Notes: generated from the letters alone by a model not told the origin. Positions 34,323-43,256 are shown, counted from the first letter of the stretch. The stretch is 64,000 nt of DNA from Acidobacteriota bacterium (GCA_003223645.1 QHVT01000006.1:62001-126000), one strand, 5' to 3'. Program-made: numbers and translations.

Positions 34323-35096
34323 TCAACCGAAGAACGGGAAATGGATCTGCGGTGCAACCACGACCTGCGGGAAGACCTGTGGGAAGACCTGCGGATGCAC
34401 GACCACCTGCGGCGGTGTGAACAGCGGATGAATCTGCGGTGCGATGACCACCTGCGGCGGCGTGAACAGCGGATGAATCTGCGGCGCCACGACGAGGTTG
34501 GGGAAGAGCGTGAACGCACCGACCTGTCCTTGTGCCTGAGCCGGTCCGGGCGCAACCATCATCGGCTGCGGTCCGGGGAACGCAAAGATCTGCGGCACCT
34601 GGATGATCGGCTGCACCATTTGGAACACGAGCTGTGGCGGCGGCAGCGTGTGCACCACCGGCGGCGGAAACGTTTGGATCGTCGGGCCTTGGTGGATGAG
34701 CATCGGCGGCGGAGGGAAGGTGTGGAACGTCGGTGGCGGGAACGTGAAGTGAACCACCGGCGGTGGCGGGAACGTATGCAGCATCGGTGGCGGGAACGTG
34801 ACCGTCGGCGGGAACGTGAAGTGAACGACGGGCGGCGGAGGGAACGTATGCAGCATCGGTGGCGGGAACGTGACCGTCGGCGGGAACGTGAAGTGGACCA
34901 CCGGCGGCGGCGGGAACGTGTGGAACGTCGGTGGCGGGAAGGTCGGGCCACCTCCGCCTGCAGTTGGGGGAAACGTCAGCGGGCCGGTTGGAGGAAACGT
35001 CTGGGGAGGAAACGTCTGCGGGGGAAACGTCTGGGGAGGAAACGTCTGCGGGGGAAACGTTTGCTGCATCGGAAACGTTGGCTGCATCGGAAACAT
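34323..35096 (-). CDS. Phe/Pro/Val-rich repeat protein in the borosin operon
   Basis: 257 residues with almost no charged residues. Order: MFPMQPTFPMQQ, five TFPPQ repeats, about three HTFPPPPVVHFTFPP-type units of 24 residues with TVTFPPPML, then VVIAPQIHPLFTPPQ repeats, ending FPFFG. It has a strong ribosome site AAGGAGG 5 bases before the ATG, no signal peptide and no leader-like domain. It lies 83 bases upstream of the borosin precursor on the same strand, so probably in one transcript. It could be a substrate, a scaffold or a structural protein; no family recognised. Confidence 0.72.
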   Translation of the reverse strand: MFPMQPTFPMQQTFPPQTFPPQTFPPQTFPPQTFPPTGPLTFPPTAGGGGPTFPPPTFHTFPPPPVVHFTFPPTVTFPPPMLHTFPPPPVVHFTFPPTVTFPPPMLHTFPPPPVVHFTFPPPTFHTFPPPPMLIHQGPTIQTFPPPVVHTLPPPQLVFQMVQPIIQVPQIFAFPGPQPMMVAPGPAQAQGQVGAFTLFPNLVVAPQIHPLFTPPQVVIAPQIHPLFTPPQVVVHPQVFPQVFPQVVVAPQIHFPFFG

Positions 35097-35266
35097 AGAG
35101 GCCTCCTTATTCTCTCGGGGGTCGGAATTGTAGCAGCTATTATCGCCAGAAAGAACAGCTTACCTATTTAACCGGTATCCAGACGGCGATTCCATCACTT
35201 GGTCAACTGCTTGACGATCAGGCGATCCGCACTTATGATGTTGTCAATTCGAGTCGGGAGGGTGTG

Positions 35267-35659
35267 ATGACGCGGGATCGACTTCAAGTCAAACGCTCGA
35301 ATGGGCCGGCGCTCAAGAACCGGCTGATCTCCACGCTGCTCACTTACCTGCCGGGTGCGTGGATCGATCCGAAAGACCACGAGCTCGTCGCGCTCTATCG
35401 CCTTCGCTACAAGATGGCGATGGAGGAACAGAAGTACGACACGGCGATGATCTTCCTCAACAAGATCCTCGAGCTCGACCCGATGAATCTCGAGGCCAAG
35501 CTCTGCAAGGGCGAGATCTATCACCGCTGCCTCGGCGATTACCCCGCCGCGATCGACCAGTACAACAAGGTGATCCGCCTCTCCGCGAACGGCAATGACC
35601 AGGCCGTCAACACGCGCGCGCGCGCCGCGATGTCGGAGATCATGGAGATGCTGTCCTGA
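35267..35659 (+). CDS. TPR-repeat protein
   Basis: 130 residues. Two or three tetratricopeptide repeats: YDTAMIFLNKILELDPMNLEA and GDYPAAIDQYNKVIRLSANG. The ATG at 35267 is chosen because GGGAGG lies 5 bases upstream; the adjoining GTG at 35264 is too close. A short protein-interaction adaptor with no other domain; divergent from the borosin operon across 170 bases with no recognisable gene. Confidence 0.82.
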   Translation: MTRDRLQVKRSNGPALKNRLISTLLTYLPGAWIDPKDHELVALYRLRYKMAMEEQKYDTAMIFLNKILELDPMNLEAKLCKGEIYHRCLGDYPAAIDQYNKVIRLSANGNDQAVNTRARAAMSEIMEMLS

Positions 35660-35733
35660 CGGTTACGCGGTTGCGCAGTCACGCGGTTGCAACGGCCGCT
35701 CCGCGTAACCGCGCGACTGCGTGACCGCGCAAC
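35660..35733. repeat. Palindrome family B
   Basis: GGTTACGCGGTTGCGCAGTC and GACTGCGTGACCGCGCAACC around GCAACGGCCGC. It directly follows the TPR gene stop. Confidence 0.85.
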
Positions 35734-35757
35734 CGACTCACCGGTCCCTCGTGAGAA

Positions 35758-35838
35758 GGCTCCTGGGCTCATAGGCGCATAGGCTCACGGGAGTACGGTT
35801 TTTCTATGAGCCTGTGAGCCCATGAGCCTGTGAGCCTC
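35758..35838. repeat. Palindrome family A
   Basis: GGCTCCTGGGCTCATAGGCG and the complementary CTATGAGCCTGTGAGCCC between the convergent TPR and polyprenyl synthase genes. Confidence 0.82.
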
Positions 35839-35840
35839 GT

Positions 35841-36848
35841 CTACCGGTCCCGATCCAGCACGAAATCGAGAGCCACATCCAGCGCTTCCTTCGCCGGCGA
35901 AGCCGGGAAGGGATCGAGTGCCACGCGGGCGCGGTTCGCGTAGTTGCGCGCGTACTCGCGGGTCTGCTCGAGGGTGTCGTACTTGTTGACGATGGCGATG
36001 ATCTCGGACGAATCGATGCCTTCGAACGATTTGTTCGAGACGACGCGCGCCATCAGCTCGCGCTCGCGTACCGTTGCGCGCGGGGTGGCGAGGATCAGCG
36101 GCAGCGTGATCTTCCCTTCCTTCAAATCGGAGAGCGCGGGCTTGCCGAGGACTTCGGTGCTGGAAGTGAAGTCGAGCAGGTCGTCGATCAGCTGGAAGCA
36201 GATGCCGAGGTTCACGCCGTAGTTGAAGAGCGACGAGGCGTGCGACTCGGAGCTGTCGACGAGATACGCCGGGATGCGGCAGCACGCACCGAACAGCGCG
36301 GCGGTCTTTCGATTGACGATGTCGAAATAGTCGTCGATCGAGAGATCGGCGCGGCCGTTCTGCTCGAGTCCGAGTATCTCGCCCTCGATCATCCGGATCG
36401 TCACGTTCGACAGCAACCTCAAAATGTCGAGGTTCCCCTCGGCCAGCGCCATGTTCATCGAGTGCGTGTAGAGATAGTCGCCGACGAGGACCGTGAGGTT
36501 GTTGCCCCAGCGATAGTTGATGGAGGTGCGGCCGCGGCGGACGTCGGCTTCGTCGATGATGTCGTCGTGGACGAGCGTCGCGGTGTGGATGAACTCCACG
36601 ACGGCCGCGTAGATGACGTCGCGGTAGCCGTCGTAACGGAGCATCTGCGACGCAAGGAGGAGCAGGGCAGGGCGGAGGCGCTTTCCGCCGCCGCCAAGAA
36701 TGTGCTCGCCGACTTCGTGAATGGTCAGGATCTGCGACTGAAAATTGCGCCGCAATTCATCCTCGACCAGCTCGAGCTTCGGCCCGATGAGGTCGAGGAG
36801 CCGGTCGGCGTAGGCAGTCTGACCGTTGAGAGTCCGTGAAGAGGTCAC
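35841..36848 (-). CDS. Polyprenyl diphosphate synthase
   Basis: 335 residues from the GTG at 36848; a TTG at 36887 is an alternative, and the longer open frame overlaps yajQ and is rejected. Makes long-chain prenyl diphosphates for quinones or undecaprenyl phosphate. FARM and SARM motifs are present: LVHDDIIDEADVRRG (DDxxD) and CFQLIDDLLDFTSS (DDxxD). GGGKRLRPALLLL binds the allyl substrate. Chain length cannot be predicted. It is downstream of yajQ on the same strand. Confidence 0.93.
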   Translation of the reverse strand: MTSSRTLNGQTAYADRLLDLIGPKLELVEDELRRNFQSQILTIHEVGEHILGGGGKRLRPALLLLASQMLRYDGYRDVIYAAVVEFIHTATLVHDDIIDEADVRRGRTSINYRWGNNLTVLVGDYLYTHSMNMALAEGNLDILRLLSNVTIRMIEGEILGLEQNGRADLSIDDYFDIVNRKTAALFGACCRIPAYLVDSSESHASSLFNYGVNLGICFQLIDDLLDFTSSTEVLGKPALSDLKEGKITLPLILATPRATVRERELMARVVSNKSFEGIDSSEIIAIVNKYDTLEQTREYARNYANRARVALDPFPASPAKEALDVALDFVLDRDR

Positions 36849-36897
36849 GCGGCGGACAGGATAGTCGATAGGGTGCTGAGCGCTCAACCGCTCGAGT

Positions 36898-37392
36898 TCA
36901 ACCCCGGTAATTCGTGTATTGCAGCGGAATCCCGAAGTCGTTTTCCTTGACCAGGGCCATCGCACGCTGCAAGTCGTCTTTGCTGCGCCCCGTGACGCGC
37001 ACCTGGTCGGCCTGAATCGACGCCTGCACCTTCAGCTTCGCGTCCTTGATCGCCTTCACGATCGCCTTCGCTTTCTCGATCTCGATGCCCTGCACGATCT
37101 TCGCGCGCTGACGAACCGTGCCCATCGCCGCGTCCTCGAGCTTCTGATAGTCGATCGCCTTCAGCGAGACGTGGCGCTTCACGAGCTTGGACTCGAGGAT
37201 GTCCTTCACGCTGCGCAGCTTCCCCTCGTCATCGCTGACGAGAATGAGCTCTTCCGCCGTCAGCTCGATCGAGCTCTTGCTGCCTTTGAAGTCGAAACGC
37301 TGTGCGAGCTCTTTTTGCGCCTGCTGCACAGCGTTTGCGACTTCCTGCATTTCGGTCTTGGAGACGATGTCGAAGGAAAAGTCTTGTGGCAT
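36898..37392 (-). CDS. YajQ-family nucleotide-binding protein
   Basis: 164 residues, complete. Starts MPQDFSFDIVSKTEMQEVAN, with RFDFKGSKSSIEL and the C-terminal VRVTGRSKDDLQRAM and GIPLQYTNYRG that define the family. YajQ proteins bind RNA or cyclic di-GMP in some bacteria; the role here is not known. Confidence 0.95.
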   Translation of the reverse strand: MPQDFSFDIVSKTEMQEVANAVQQAQKELAQRFDFKGSKSSIELTAEELILVSDDEGKLRSVKDILESKLVKRHVSLKAIDYQKLEDAAMGTVRQRAKIVQGIEIEKAKAIVKAIKDAKLKVQASIQADQVRVTGRSKDDLQRAMALVKENDFGIPLQYTNYRG

Positions 37393-37422
37393 GGCTGGTC
37401 CTTTGCTCGATCTCGCTTTAGT

Positions 37423-37531
37423 TTATCCCGAGCCCGAGCCCGAGCCCGGGGTGGGCGCGCGCAGCGCGTGATCGCGTTTGGATCGCTTCGCTCACCGCCC
37501 ACCCCGGGCGCGGAAGCGGGCTCGGGCTCGG
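37423..37531. repeat. GC-rich palindrome after lolA
   Basis: Arms CCCGAGCCCGAGCCCGGGG and CCCCGGGCGCGGAAGCGGGCTCGGG with an inner hairpin GCGCGCAGCGCGTGATC/GATCGCTTCGC. It shares the TTTATCCCG opening with 20531. It lies between lolA and yajQ. Confidence 0.83.
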
Positions 37532-37540
37532 GAAATCGGA

Positions 37541-38152
37541 TCAGTCTGCGTGAACGATCTGCGTCCCCGCGGGCGGATCGAAGCGGAACGTGGCCGCTGA
37601 GGCGGCGCGGCGATGATATCCCGAGAAATCGAACGAGGTCCGGTTGCCTTCGCGGTCGCTGTATTCGATGCGCGAGATGAGGTGCGTCGACGGACTGATC
37701 GTGACGACGACGTTGCGCACGAGGGCGGACGCGGAGCGCGGCTGGAGCGTCGTCACGATCGCGCCGCTTTTCGATGTCTGCTTCACGATGAAGTGTTTGG
37801 CGCGCGCGGCGGGATCGCCGAGGAGCAGGAACGGCAGCTCGCCTTTCTGCGCGTCGCTCACGCGGCCGAGGGTGACTTGATTGTCGGCGGGGACGTAGAA
37901 CCATGACTGCGAGCCGTCGAAGACGAACACTTTCTTCTCGGGGCTCGTGTAGCTCCAGCGCATTTTCGGCAGCGAGCCGAAGACGACGGAGCCGCTCTCG
38001 ACCTGGCTGTTCTTGAATCCTTTGGCGGTGAAGCGATGCGTGAAGCTCGCTTCCATGTTCGACATCGCGCCGGCAGCGCTGTCGAGCTCGATCGTTTCTG
38101 CGGTGAGCGTGGCGGCGAGCGCGAGCGCGGCGAAGAGTGTTGTAAGTCGCAA
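37541..38152 (-). CDS. lolA: Outer-membrane lipoprotein carrier LolA
   Basis: 203 residues from a TTG preceded by GGAGG at 6 bases. Signal peptide MRLTTLFAALALAATLTAE. The LolA fold is seen in MEASFTHRFTAKGFKNSQVESG, KMRWSYTSPEKKVFVFDGSQSWFYVP and the Arg/Trp residues that line the lipoprotein cavity. It carries lipoproteins across the periplasm from the LolCDE complex. Confidence 0.88.
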   Translation of the reverse strand: MRLTTLFAALALAATLTAETIELDSAAGAMSNMEASFTHRFTAKGFKNSQVESGSVVFGSLPKMRWSYTSPEKKVFVFDGSQSWFYVPADNQVTLGRVSDAQKGELPFLLLGDPAARAKHFIVKQTSKSGAIVTTLQPRSASALVRNVVVTISPSTHLISRIEYSDREGNRTSFDFSGYHRRAASAATFRFDPPAGTQIVHAD

Positions 38153-38167
38153 AGTGTTCCTCCATTC

Positions 38168-38260
38168 GTCATCCCGAGCATAGCGAGGGATCCCCGGCGC
38201 AGAACGATGCTCGCTCCGTCGGCGGGGGATTCTTCGCCGTCTTCGCGGCTCAGAATGACA
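38168..38260. repeat. Palindrome family D
   Basis: CGTCATCCCGAGCATAGCGAGG on the left, GCCGTCTTCGCGGCTCAGAATG on the right; the most degenerate D copy in the window. Confidence 0.75.
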
Positions 38261-38267
38261 CCTGTTG

Positions 38268-38627
38268 CTAGAGCTTCTCTACCTCGATAGCAACAATCGC
38301 GCTATTCACGACGAAAATCCTGTCGTTCTTCGTCCGGTCGGCGGGAAAAAGGAAGAATCCGTTGCGCTCGGGGTTGTAATGCGCCGTTCCGCGGATGACC
38401 TCGCCGTCGTTGAACTCGATGGAAATCTCCGATCCACTGGCAGGCTCGAGCGCCTCATCGGGCACGGTGCGCGGAAAGAAGACGGCTTTCAGGTCGCTGA
38501 ACGGAACTTCTCCCTGCGAGCCGTCGTCGTGACGCACGACGAACACTTCGCGGGAGGGATCGATCGGCTCCAGCGCCGCGCGCTCCGTTCTTCCGTCGCG
38601 ATAGCGAAGGACTACTTTTTCATCCAT
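38268..38627 (-). CDS. Conserved small protein of unknown function
   Basis: 119 residues beginning MDEKVVLRYRDGRTERAALE. Two similar halves, each a short beta-rich unit (VVLRYRDGRTERAAL and SIEFNDGEVIRGTAHYN), with GEVPFSDLKAVFF between them. No membrane segment or catalytic motif. I do not recognise a named family. The ATG overlaps the kpsF stop by one base (TGATG), so it is translationally coupled to it. Confidence 0.72.
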   Translation of the reverse strand: MDEKVVLRYRDGRTERAALEPIDPSREVFVVRHDDGSQGEVPFSDLKAVFFPRTVPDEALEPASGSEISIEFNDGEVIRGTAHYNPERNGFFLFPADRTKNDRIFVVNSAIVAIEVEKL

Positions 38628-39589
38628 CAGAAAAGCTCGAGACCCCAGAGATCGTGGATGTGAATGATACCTTCGACCCGCCCTCCGTCGTCCACCACGA
38701 AGAGCGAGGTGATCTTGCGTTGTTCCATGATTTGTAACGCGGCCGACGCCAATTCGTCGGCGCGGATCGTGACCGGATTCGGTTTCATCGACTCGCCGGC
38801 CGTATGACGCAGGACCTGTTCGTCTTTCTGCAAGAGCCGGCGCAGGTCGCCGTCGGAGATCACGCCGCGCAGTTTTCCTTCGTCGTCGACGACGGCCGCG
38901 ATGCCGAAGCCTTTGTTCGACATCTCGTAGATGACGTCGTGCATGCTCGTCGACTCGCGCACGAGCGGCAACTCTTTGCCGGCGTGCATCAGATCGCGCA
39001 CGGCGAGGAACTGCTTGCCGAGTTTTCCGCCGGGATGGAGGAACGCAAAGTCTTCTTCCTTGAAACCACGCCGCAGCAGGAGCGCCATCGCCAGCGCATC
39101 GCCAAGAGCGAGGGTCGCGGTGGTCGAGGCCGTAGGCGCGAGCCCGAGGGGACACGCTTCCTGCGAGATCGCGGCAGAAAGGTGATGATCGGCGACGCGC
39201 GCGAGCGAGGACTTCGGATTGCCGGTAATGGCCACGATCTCCGCACCAATCCTCTTGATGCGCGGCAACAATCGCACGAGCTCCTCGGTCTCACCGGAAT
39301 TCGAGATCGCCAGCACGACGTCGCCTTTGACGAGCATGCCGAGGTCGCCGTGAATGGCTTCGGCGGGATGCATGAAGAACGAGGGAGTGCCGGTCGACGC
39401 GAGCGTCGCGCTGATCTTTTTGCAGATGATGCCGGACTTGCCGAGGCCCATCGTGACGACGCGGCCGTTGCAGGTGGCGATCAGCTCGACGGCATCGACG
39501 AAATGTTGATCGAGATGATCGATCACGCCGAGAATCGCGGCCGCCTCGACTTCGAGAACTCGCTTCGCTTCGGCGATCGCGGGATGCAC
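38627..39589 (-). CDS. kdsD: Arabinose-5-phosphate isomerase (KpsF/GutQ)
   Basis: 320 residues from a GTG. Interconverts ribulose-5-P and arabinose-5-P, the first step of KDO synthesis for LPS. The SIS domain (VTMGLGKSGIICKKISATLASTG; AISNSGETEELV) is followed by two CBS domains (residues about 205-320: DLMHAGKELPLVRESTS and ESMKPNPVTIRADE). Length and layout are normal. Presence of this gene supports an LPS-bearing outer membrane. Confidence 0.95.
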   Translation of the reverse strand: MHPAIAEAKRVLEVEAAAILGVIDHLDQHFVDAVELIATCNGRVVTMGLGKSGIICKKISATLASTGTPSFFMHPAEAIHGDLGMLVKGDVVLAISNSGETEELVRLLPRIKRIGAEIVAITGNPKSSLARVADHHLSAAISQEACPLGLAPTASTTATLALGDALAMALLLRRGFKEEDFAFLHPGGKLGKQFLAVRDLMHAGKELPLVRESTSMHDVIYEMSNKGFGIAAVVDDEGKLRGVISDGDLRRLLQKDEQVLRHTAGESMKPNPVTIRADELASAALQIMEQRKITSLFVVDDGGRVEGIIHIHDLWGLELF

Positions 39590-39598
39590 GGGGGGAGT

Positions 39599-39687
39599 TT
39601 ATAGGACGGATAGGACAGATAGGACCGATACGACGAACAGGACGGGTCCTATCGGTCCTATTCGTCCTATCCGTCTTATTCGTCCTA
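39599..39687. repeat. Palindrome family F
   Basis: ATAGGACGGATAGGACAGAT on the left and GGTCCTATTCGTCCTATCCG on the right, between kpsF and the panE-like gene, which are co-oriented. Confidence 0.9.
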
Positions 39688-40608
39688 CGCGCGAGCTTTC
39701 TCCTCCTGCGGCAACAGGCAGGAATAAAGAAAGCTTGCCACAGGCGCAGCCACGCCGCTTTCGCGCGCGAGGCGCACGACCGCGCCGATCTGCGCGTCGA
39801 GCTCGGACGGCTTGCCGTCCAGGACGTCGCGCTGCAAGGACGACGTCGAATTCGGCGCCATGTTGTCGTAGCGCTCCATCGTCCGCTGCAGCGCGTCGTC
39901 GCCGGGATCGACGCCGCGCGCCTTCGCGATCGCGATCATCTCGCGCAGCGAGTCTTCGGCGATCGCGCGCAGCTCCGGCATCGTGCGCCAGACGCCGATC
40001 GGCACGCGCGTCAGCGCGCCGATCGCGCTCATCGGGACGATGAAGAGGAACTTCGTCCACATCGAATGCAGGATGTCGTGCGGGACGTCGGCTTTCACCT
40101 TCGCGTTGCGGAACGCGTCGCGCAGACGGATCGCGCGATCGCTCTCGCGATTGTCCAACTCGCCGAACATCACGAACGGCTCGGCGGCGATGTGTTTGAT
40201 GTGGCCCGCCTCGGCGACGAAGCTGACGATGCCGCACAACCCGCCGAGGACGTGTTCGCGGCCGACGATGGGCGCAAGCACGTCGGGCGCGTCGATGCCG
40301 TTCTCCATCGGCACGACGATCGTGTCGGGGCCGATCATCGGCGCGAGTCGCGACGCGGCTTTGGGGATCTGCCACGCTTTGACGCAGACGAGAATCGCGT
40401 CGACGATGCCGACTGACGACGGGTCCTCGGTCGCATTCACGCGCTCGAGCGTGAAGTCGCCGTCGATGCTCTCGACGCGCAAGCCGCGCGTTCGCAGTGC
40501 GTCGAGCGTCGCGCCGCGCGCGATGAAGATCGTATCGACGCCGGCGTGGGCGAGCTTGCCGCCGAAATATCCGCCGACGCCTCCGGCTCCAACGACTGCG
40601 ATGCGCAT
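39685..40608 (-). CDS. panE: 2-dehydropantoate 2-reductase
   Basis: 307 residues. NADPH-dependent reduction of ketopantoate to pantoate in pantothenate/CoA synthesis, complementing coaD in the same window. N-terminal Rossmann AVVGAGGVGGYFGGKLA, CVKAWQ (catalytic Lys region), PMENGIDAPDVL and the C-terminal helical domain with HSMWTKFLFIVPMSAIGALT are family features. ATG at 40608 overlaps the DinB gene stop by one base. Confidence 0.9.
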   Translation of the reverse strand: MRIAVVGAGGVGGYFGGKLAHAGVDTIFIARGATLDALRTRGLRVESIDGDFTLERVNATEDPSSVGIVDAILVCVKAWQIPKAASRLAPMIGPDTIVVPMENGIDAPDVLAPIVGREHVLGGLCGIVSFVAEAGHIKHIAAEPFVMFGELDNRESDRAIRLRDAFRNAKVKADVPHDILHSMWTKFLFIVPMSAIGALTRVPIGVWRTMPELRAIAEDSLREMIAIAKARGVDPGDDALQRTMERYDNMAPNSTSSLQRDVLDGKPSELDAQIGAVVRLARESGVAAPVASFLYSCLLPQEEKARA

Positions 40609-41126
40609 TACGCCTTCGGCTTCCAGACGTGGTCCTTGTGCGTGCGCATCCAGACTTCGTCGATCGCGCCCGCCTCGAGCATCTTCGCGATCCAGAGAAT
40701 CTGCCCGGCATGATTCGCGACGTGCACGCCGATGTTCACGATGTCCTCGAACACGATCGTTGCCATCCGCGGCTCCGGCGAAGGCTCGCCGAGCCGCTCG
40801 ATGGTGAGGTTGTCGAACGTGCGCTGTGCGTTCGCGACCATCTCATCGAATCGCGCGAGGAGCTCGGCCTTCGGGATCGTGCGCCGCTCGTTGAACTCGG
40901 CGGGACGGTCGCGTGTGAAGTCGAGACCGCCGAGGTTGTGATTCAGGTAGTGATCGAGCGAACCGGAAAGGTGGAGGACGATGTTGCCGATGGAGTTCGA
41001 AGACTCGTTCGGCCGCCACCAGATCTGCTCGTCGGTCAGCGCATTGACAGCGGCGCGCACCTGATCGGGAAAGACGTTGGTGATGCGGAGGCGAAGGGCG
41101 TCGTAGGCGAGTTGAAGCGTATCCAT
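40608..41126 (-). CDS. DinB-family protein
   Basis: 172 residues beginning MDTLQLAYDALRLRI. The four-helix DinB/DUF664 fold has three potential metal-ligand His residues: HLSGSLDHYLNH, and VHVANHAGQILWI with the H near the C-terminus. Members include mycothiol- or bacillithiol-dependent transferases, but most are of unknown function. Upstream open frame is noncoding. It is coupled to panE. Confidence 0.85.
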   Translation of the reverse strand: MDTLQLAYDALRLRITNVFPDQVRAAVNALTDEQIWWRPNESSNSIGNIVLHLSGSLDHYLNHNLGGLDFTRDRPAEFNERRTIPKAELLARFDEMVANAQRTFDNLTIERLGEPSPEPRMATIVFEDIVNIGVHVANHAGQILWIAKMLEAGAIDEVWMRTHKDHVWKPKA

Positions 41127-41223
41127 GCACTGCACATTCTGCTGTAGAATCCCGCGCTCCGGAACATCGGCGCGATCCTTGCGCCCAGCTTGACCCGACA
41201 TCAAACGGAAGAGGATCCCAAGC

Positions 41224-42831
41224 ATGAGCGACATGGTGACGGCTACGAATCTGCCCACGGCACGGCATTCCGTCAAAGTCTCAGAAAAAAACGAGAAAAC
41301 GCTGCCCATCGAGGCGAAGTCAGTGGTGTGGAACCCGACGCCGGAACAGCTCCGTCAGTTCGCGTCGGAGATGCCGAATGCGCGCAACACGGAGTTCGGC
41401 AATCTGAACGTCGCAACGCGCGTCGTCTCGCGCTCGAAGCTGTCGACGTTCGTCGCCACCGACACTCCCGAACAGCATTCCGATCAGACCATCACGCGCG
41501 CCGAGTACGCACGCGTCGCGCAGCTGCAGAACGACTACATCAAGACGCGCGACATGCTCGTCGTCGAGGGATACATCGGCAACGATCCGCAGTTCCGCGT
41601 CCCGACGCGGCTCGTCATCGAGAAGGCGAACGCCAACATCGCCGCGATGCAGCACATCCTCTATTACCCGGCGACGCCGGAAGAGTTCGAGCACTTCGAG
41701 CCGCAGCTGACCGTCATCTACACGCCGAACCTGAAGGCTGAGGGGTATCCGGACGAGCGGCTGATCGCGGTCGACCTGGAGAACTACACGACGCGCGTCT
41801 TCAACTCGGACTATTTCGGCGAGTCGAAGAAGGGCGGGCTGCGGATGTGGAACAAGCTCGTGTACGAGCGGGGAGGGCTTGCGCTGCATTCGGGGTGCAA
41901 GGTGATTCCGGTCGGCAACACGAAGCGCGTGGGATTGATCGTCGGACTGTCCGGGACGGGGAAGACGACGACGACGTTTACGAAGCAGAATGACTCGCAG
42001 CCGGTGCAGGATGATTTCTGCGCGTTGATGCCGGGCGGGAAGGTATACGCGACCGAGAACGGCTGCTTCGCGAAGACGTTTGGCCTCAATTCGAACGACG
42101 AGCCGACGATTTACCACGCGTGTGCGTCGCAGCATGCGTATCTCGAAAACGTGTCGCAGAACGACGAAGGGAAGATCGATTACTTCGACACGTCGTACAC
42201 GCAGAACGGACGCGCGGTCATCCGCATGCAGGACATCGCCGGCGCCGCCGACGCGCGCGAGCTCACGAAAGCCGACTTCCTGCTGATCCTCAATCGCAAC
42301 GAGAACATCATCCCCGCGGTGGCGAAGCTCGAAGGCCCGCTGGCCGCCGCGTACTTCATGCTCGGCGAGACCAAGGGCACGAGCGCGGGCGGCGCGGCGG
42401 AAGCCGGCAAGTCGCTGCGCGTGCCGGGCACGAACCCGTTCTTCCCGCTGCTGCACGCGTTCCAGGGCAACCGCATGCTCGAGCTGATGAAGGACAACCC
42501 GATGGACGTGTACCTGATGAACACGGGCGCCATCGGCGGCGACGGCAAAGCCGAGGGCTCGAAGAAGGTGAAGATCCAGCATTCGTCGGCGGTCGTGAAG
42601 GCGATCGCCGAGGGAACGATCCGGTGGGAGAAAGATCCCGACTTCGGCTACCTCGTGGCGACGGAAGTCCCGGGCATCGATGACGCGGACTACCTGCAGC
42701 CGAAGAAGATGTACGAGCGGCAGGGGAGACTCGACGAATACAACGCGCTCGTCGCGAAGTACAACACGGACCGCCGCGAGTATCTGCGGAAGTGGAAGGG
42801 ACTGTCGGACGAGATCGTGAACGCGATCTGA
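41224..42831 (+). CDS. pckA: Phosphoenolpyruvate carboxykinase (ATP)
   Basis: 535 residues. Converts oxaloacetate + ATP to PEP in gluconeogenesis. Walker A-like GLSGTGKTTTT near residues 241-251, the kinase-1a RMWNKLVYERGGLALHSG and the metal-binding QDDFCALM, plus ETKGTSAGG, are present. The ATP-type family is normally 520-540 residues, so it is complete. PEP production also links to the PTS genes at 58.8-61.4 kb. Divergent from DinB/panE. Confidence 0.96.
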   Translation: MSDMVTATNLPTARHSVKVSEKNEKTLPIEAKSVVWNPTPEQLRQFASEMPNARNTEFGNLNVATRVVSRSKLSTFVATDTPEQHSDQTITRAEYARVAQLQNDYIKTRDMLVVEGYIGNDPQFRVPTRLVIEKANANIAAMQHILYYPATPEEFEHFEPQLTVIYTPNLKAEGYPDERLIAVDLENYTTRVFNSDYFGESKKGGLRMWNKLVYERGGLALHSGCKVIPVGNTKRVGLIVGLSGTGKTTTTFTKQNDSQPVQDDFCALMPGGKVYATENGCFAKTFGLNSNDEPTIYHACASQHAYLENVSQNDEGKIDYFDTSYTQNGRAVIRMQDIAGAADARELTKADFLLILNRNENIIPAVAKLEGPLAAAYFMLGETKGTSAGGAAEAGKSLRVPGTNPFFPLLHAFQGNRMLELMKDNPMDVYLMNTGAIGGDGKAEGSKKVKIQHSSAVVKAIAEGTIRWEKDPDFGYLVATEVPGIDDADYLQPKKMYERQGRLDEYNALVAKYNTDRREYLRKWKGLSDEIVNAI

Positions 42832-42881
42832 GGTTGGTTCGACGTTCAGTTACCACATTTGGTGGGATCGATGAGCTCGCG

Positions 42882-43152
42882 GAAGTCAAATTGACATCGC
42901 GGAAAGCATCGATCCATTCGCCGAAGTCAAATTGACATCGCGGAAAGCATCGATCCATTCGCCGAAATCAAATTGACATCGCGGAAAGCATCGATCCATT
43001 CGCCGAAATCAAATTGACATCGCGGAAAGCATCGATCCATTCGCCGAAATCAAATTGACATCGCGGAAAGGATCGATCCATTCGCCGAAGTCAAATTGAC
43101 ATCGCGGAAAGCAAATTGACATCGCCGAAAGCAAATTGACATCGCCGAAAGC
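42882..43152. repeat. Tandem array of 41-bp units ending in 20-bp units
   Basis: Five full 41-base units at 42882, 42923, 42964, 43005 and 43046, nearly identical, starting GAAGTCAAATTGACATCGCG and ending CATCGATCCATTCGCC. A truncated sixth unit leads into three 20-base units AAATTGACATCGCGGAAAGC (43093, 43113, 43133). Each unit carries TTGACA and ATCGAT. The 450-base space between pckA and lptFG has no gene. Confidence 0.92.
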
Positions 43153-43176
43153 ACCGAAGCATTCCGGCTAACTTAC

Positions 43177-43256
43177 CGTCATCTTGAGCCGCGAAGACGG
43201 CGAAAGATCTCAAAATATGTAACTTGAGATCCTTCGCTTCGCTCAGGATGACGGGA
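43177..43256. repeat. Palindrome family D
   Basis: CGTCATCTTGAGCCGCGAAG and CGCTTCGCTCAGGATGACG; lies at the 3' end of the convergent lptFG gene. Confidence 0.85.

Noticed and set aside
38268-38627. PilZ cyclic-di-GMP binding domain
   Set aside because: No RxxxR with D/NxSxxG pattern; only weak similarity in length and beta content.
42356-42958. Minus-strand open frame of 200 codons
   Set aside because: Antisense to pckA and running into the 41-bp repeats; composition typical of a shadow frame.
42882-43152. CRISPR array
   Set aside because: Units are contiguous with no unique spacers and no cas genes nearby; it is a simple tandem repeat.
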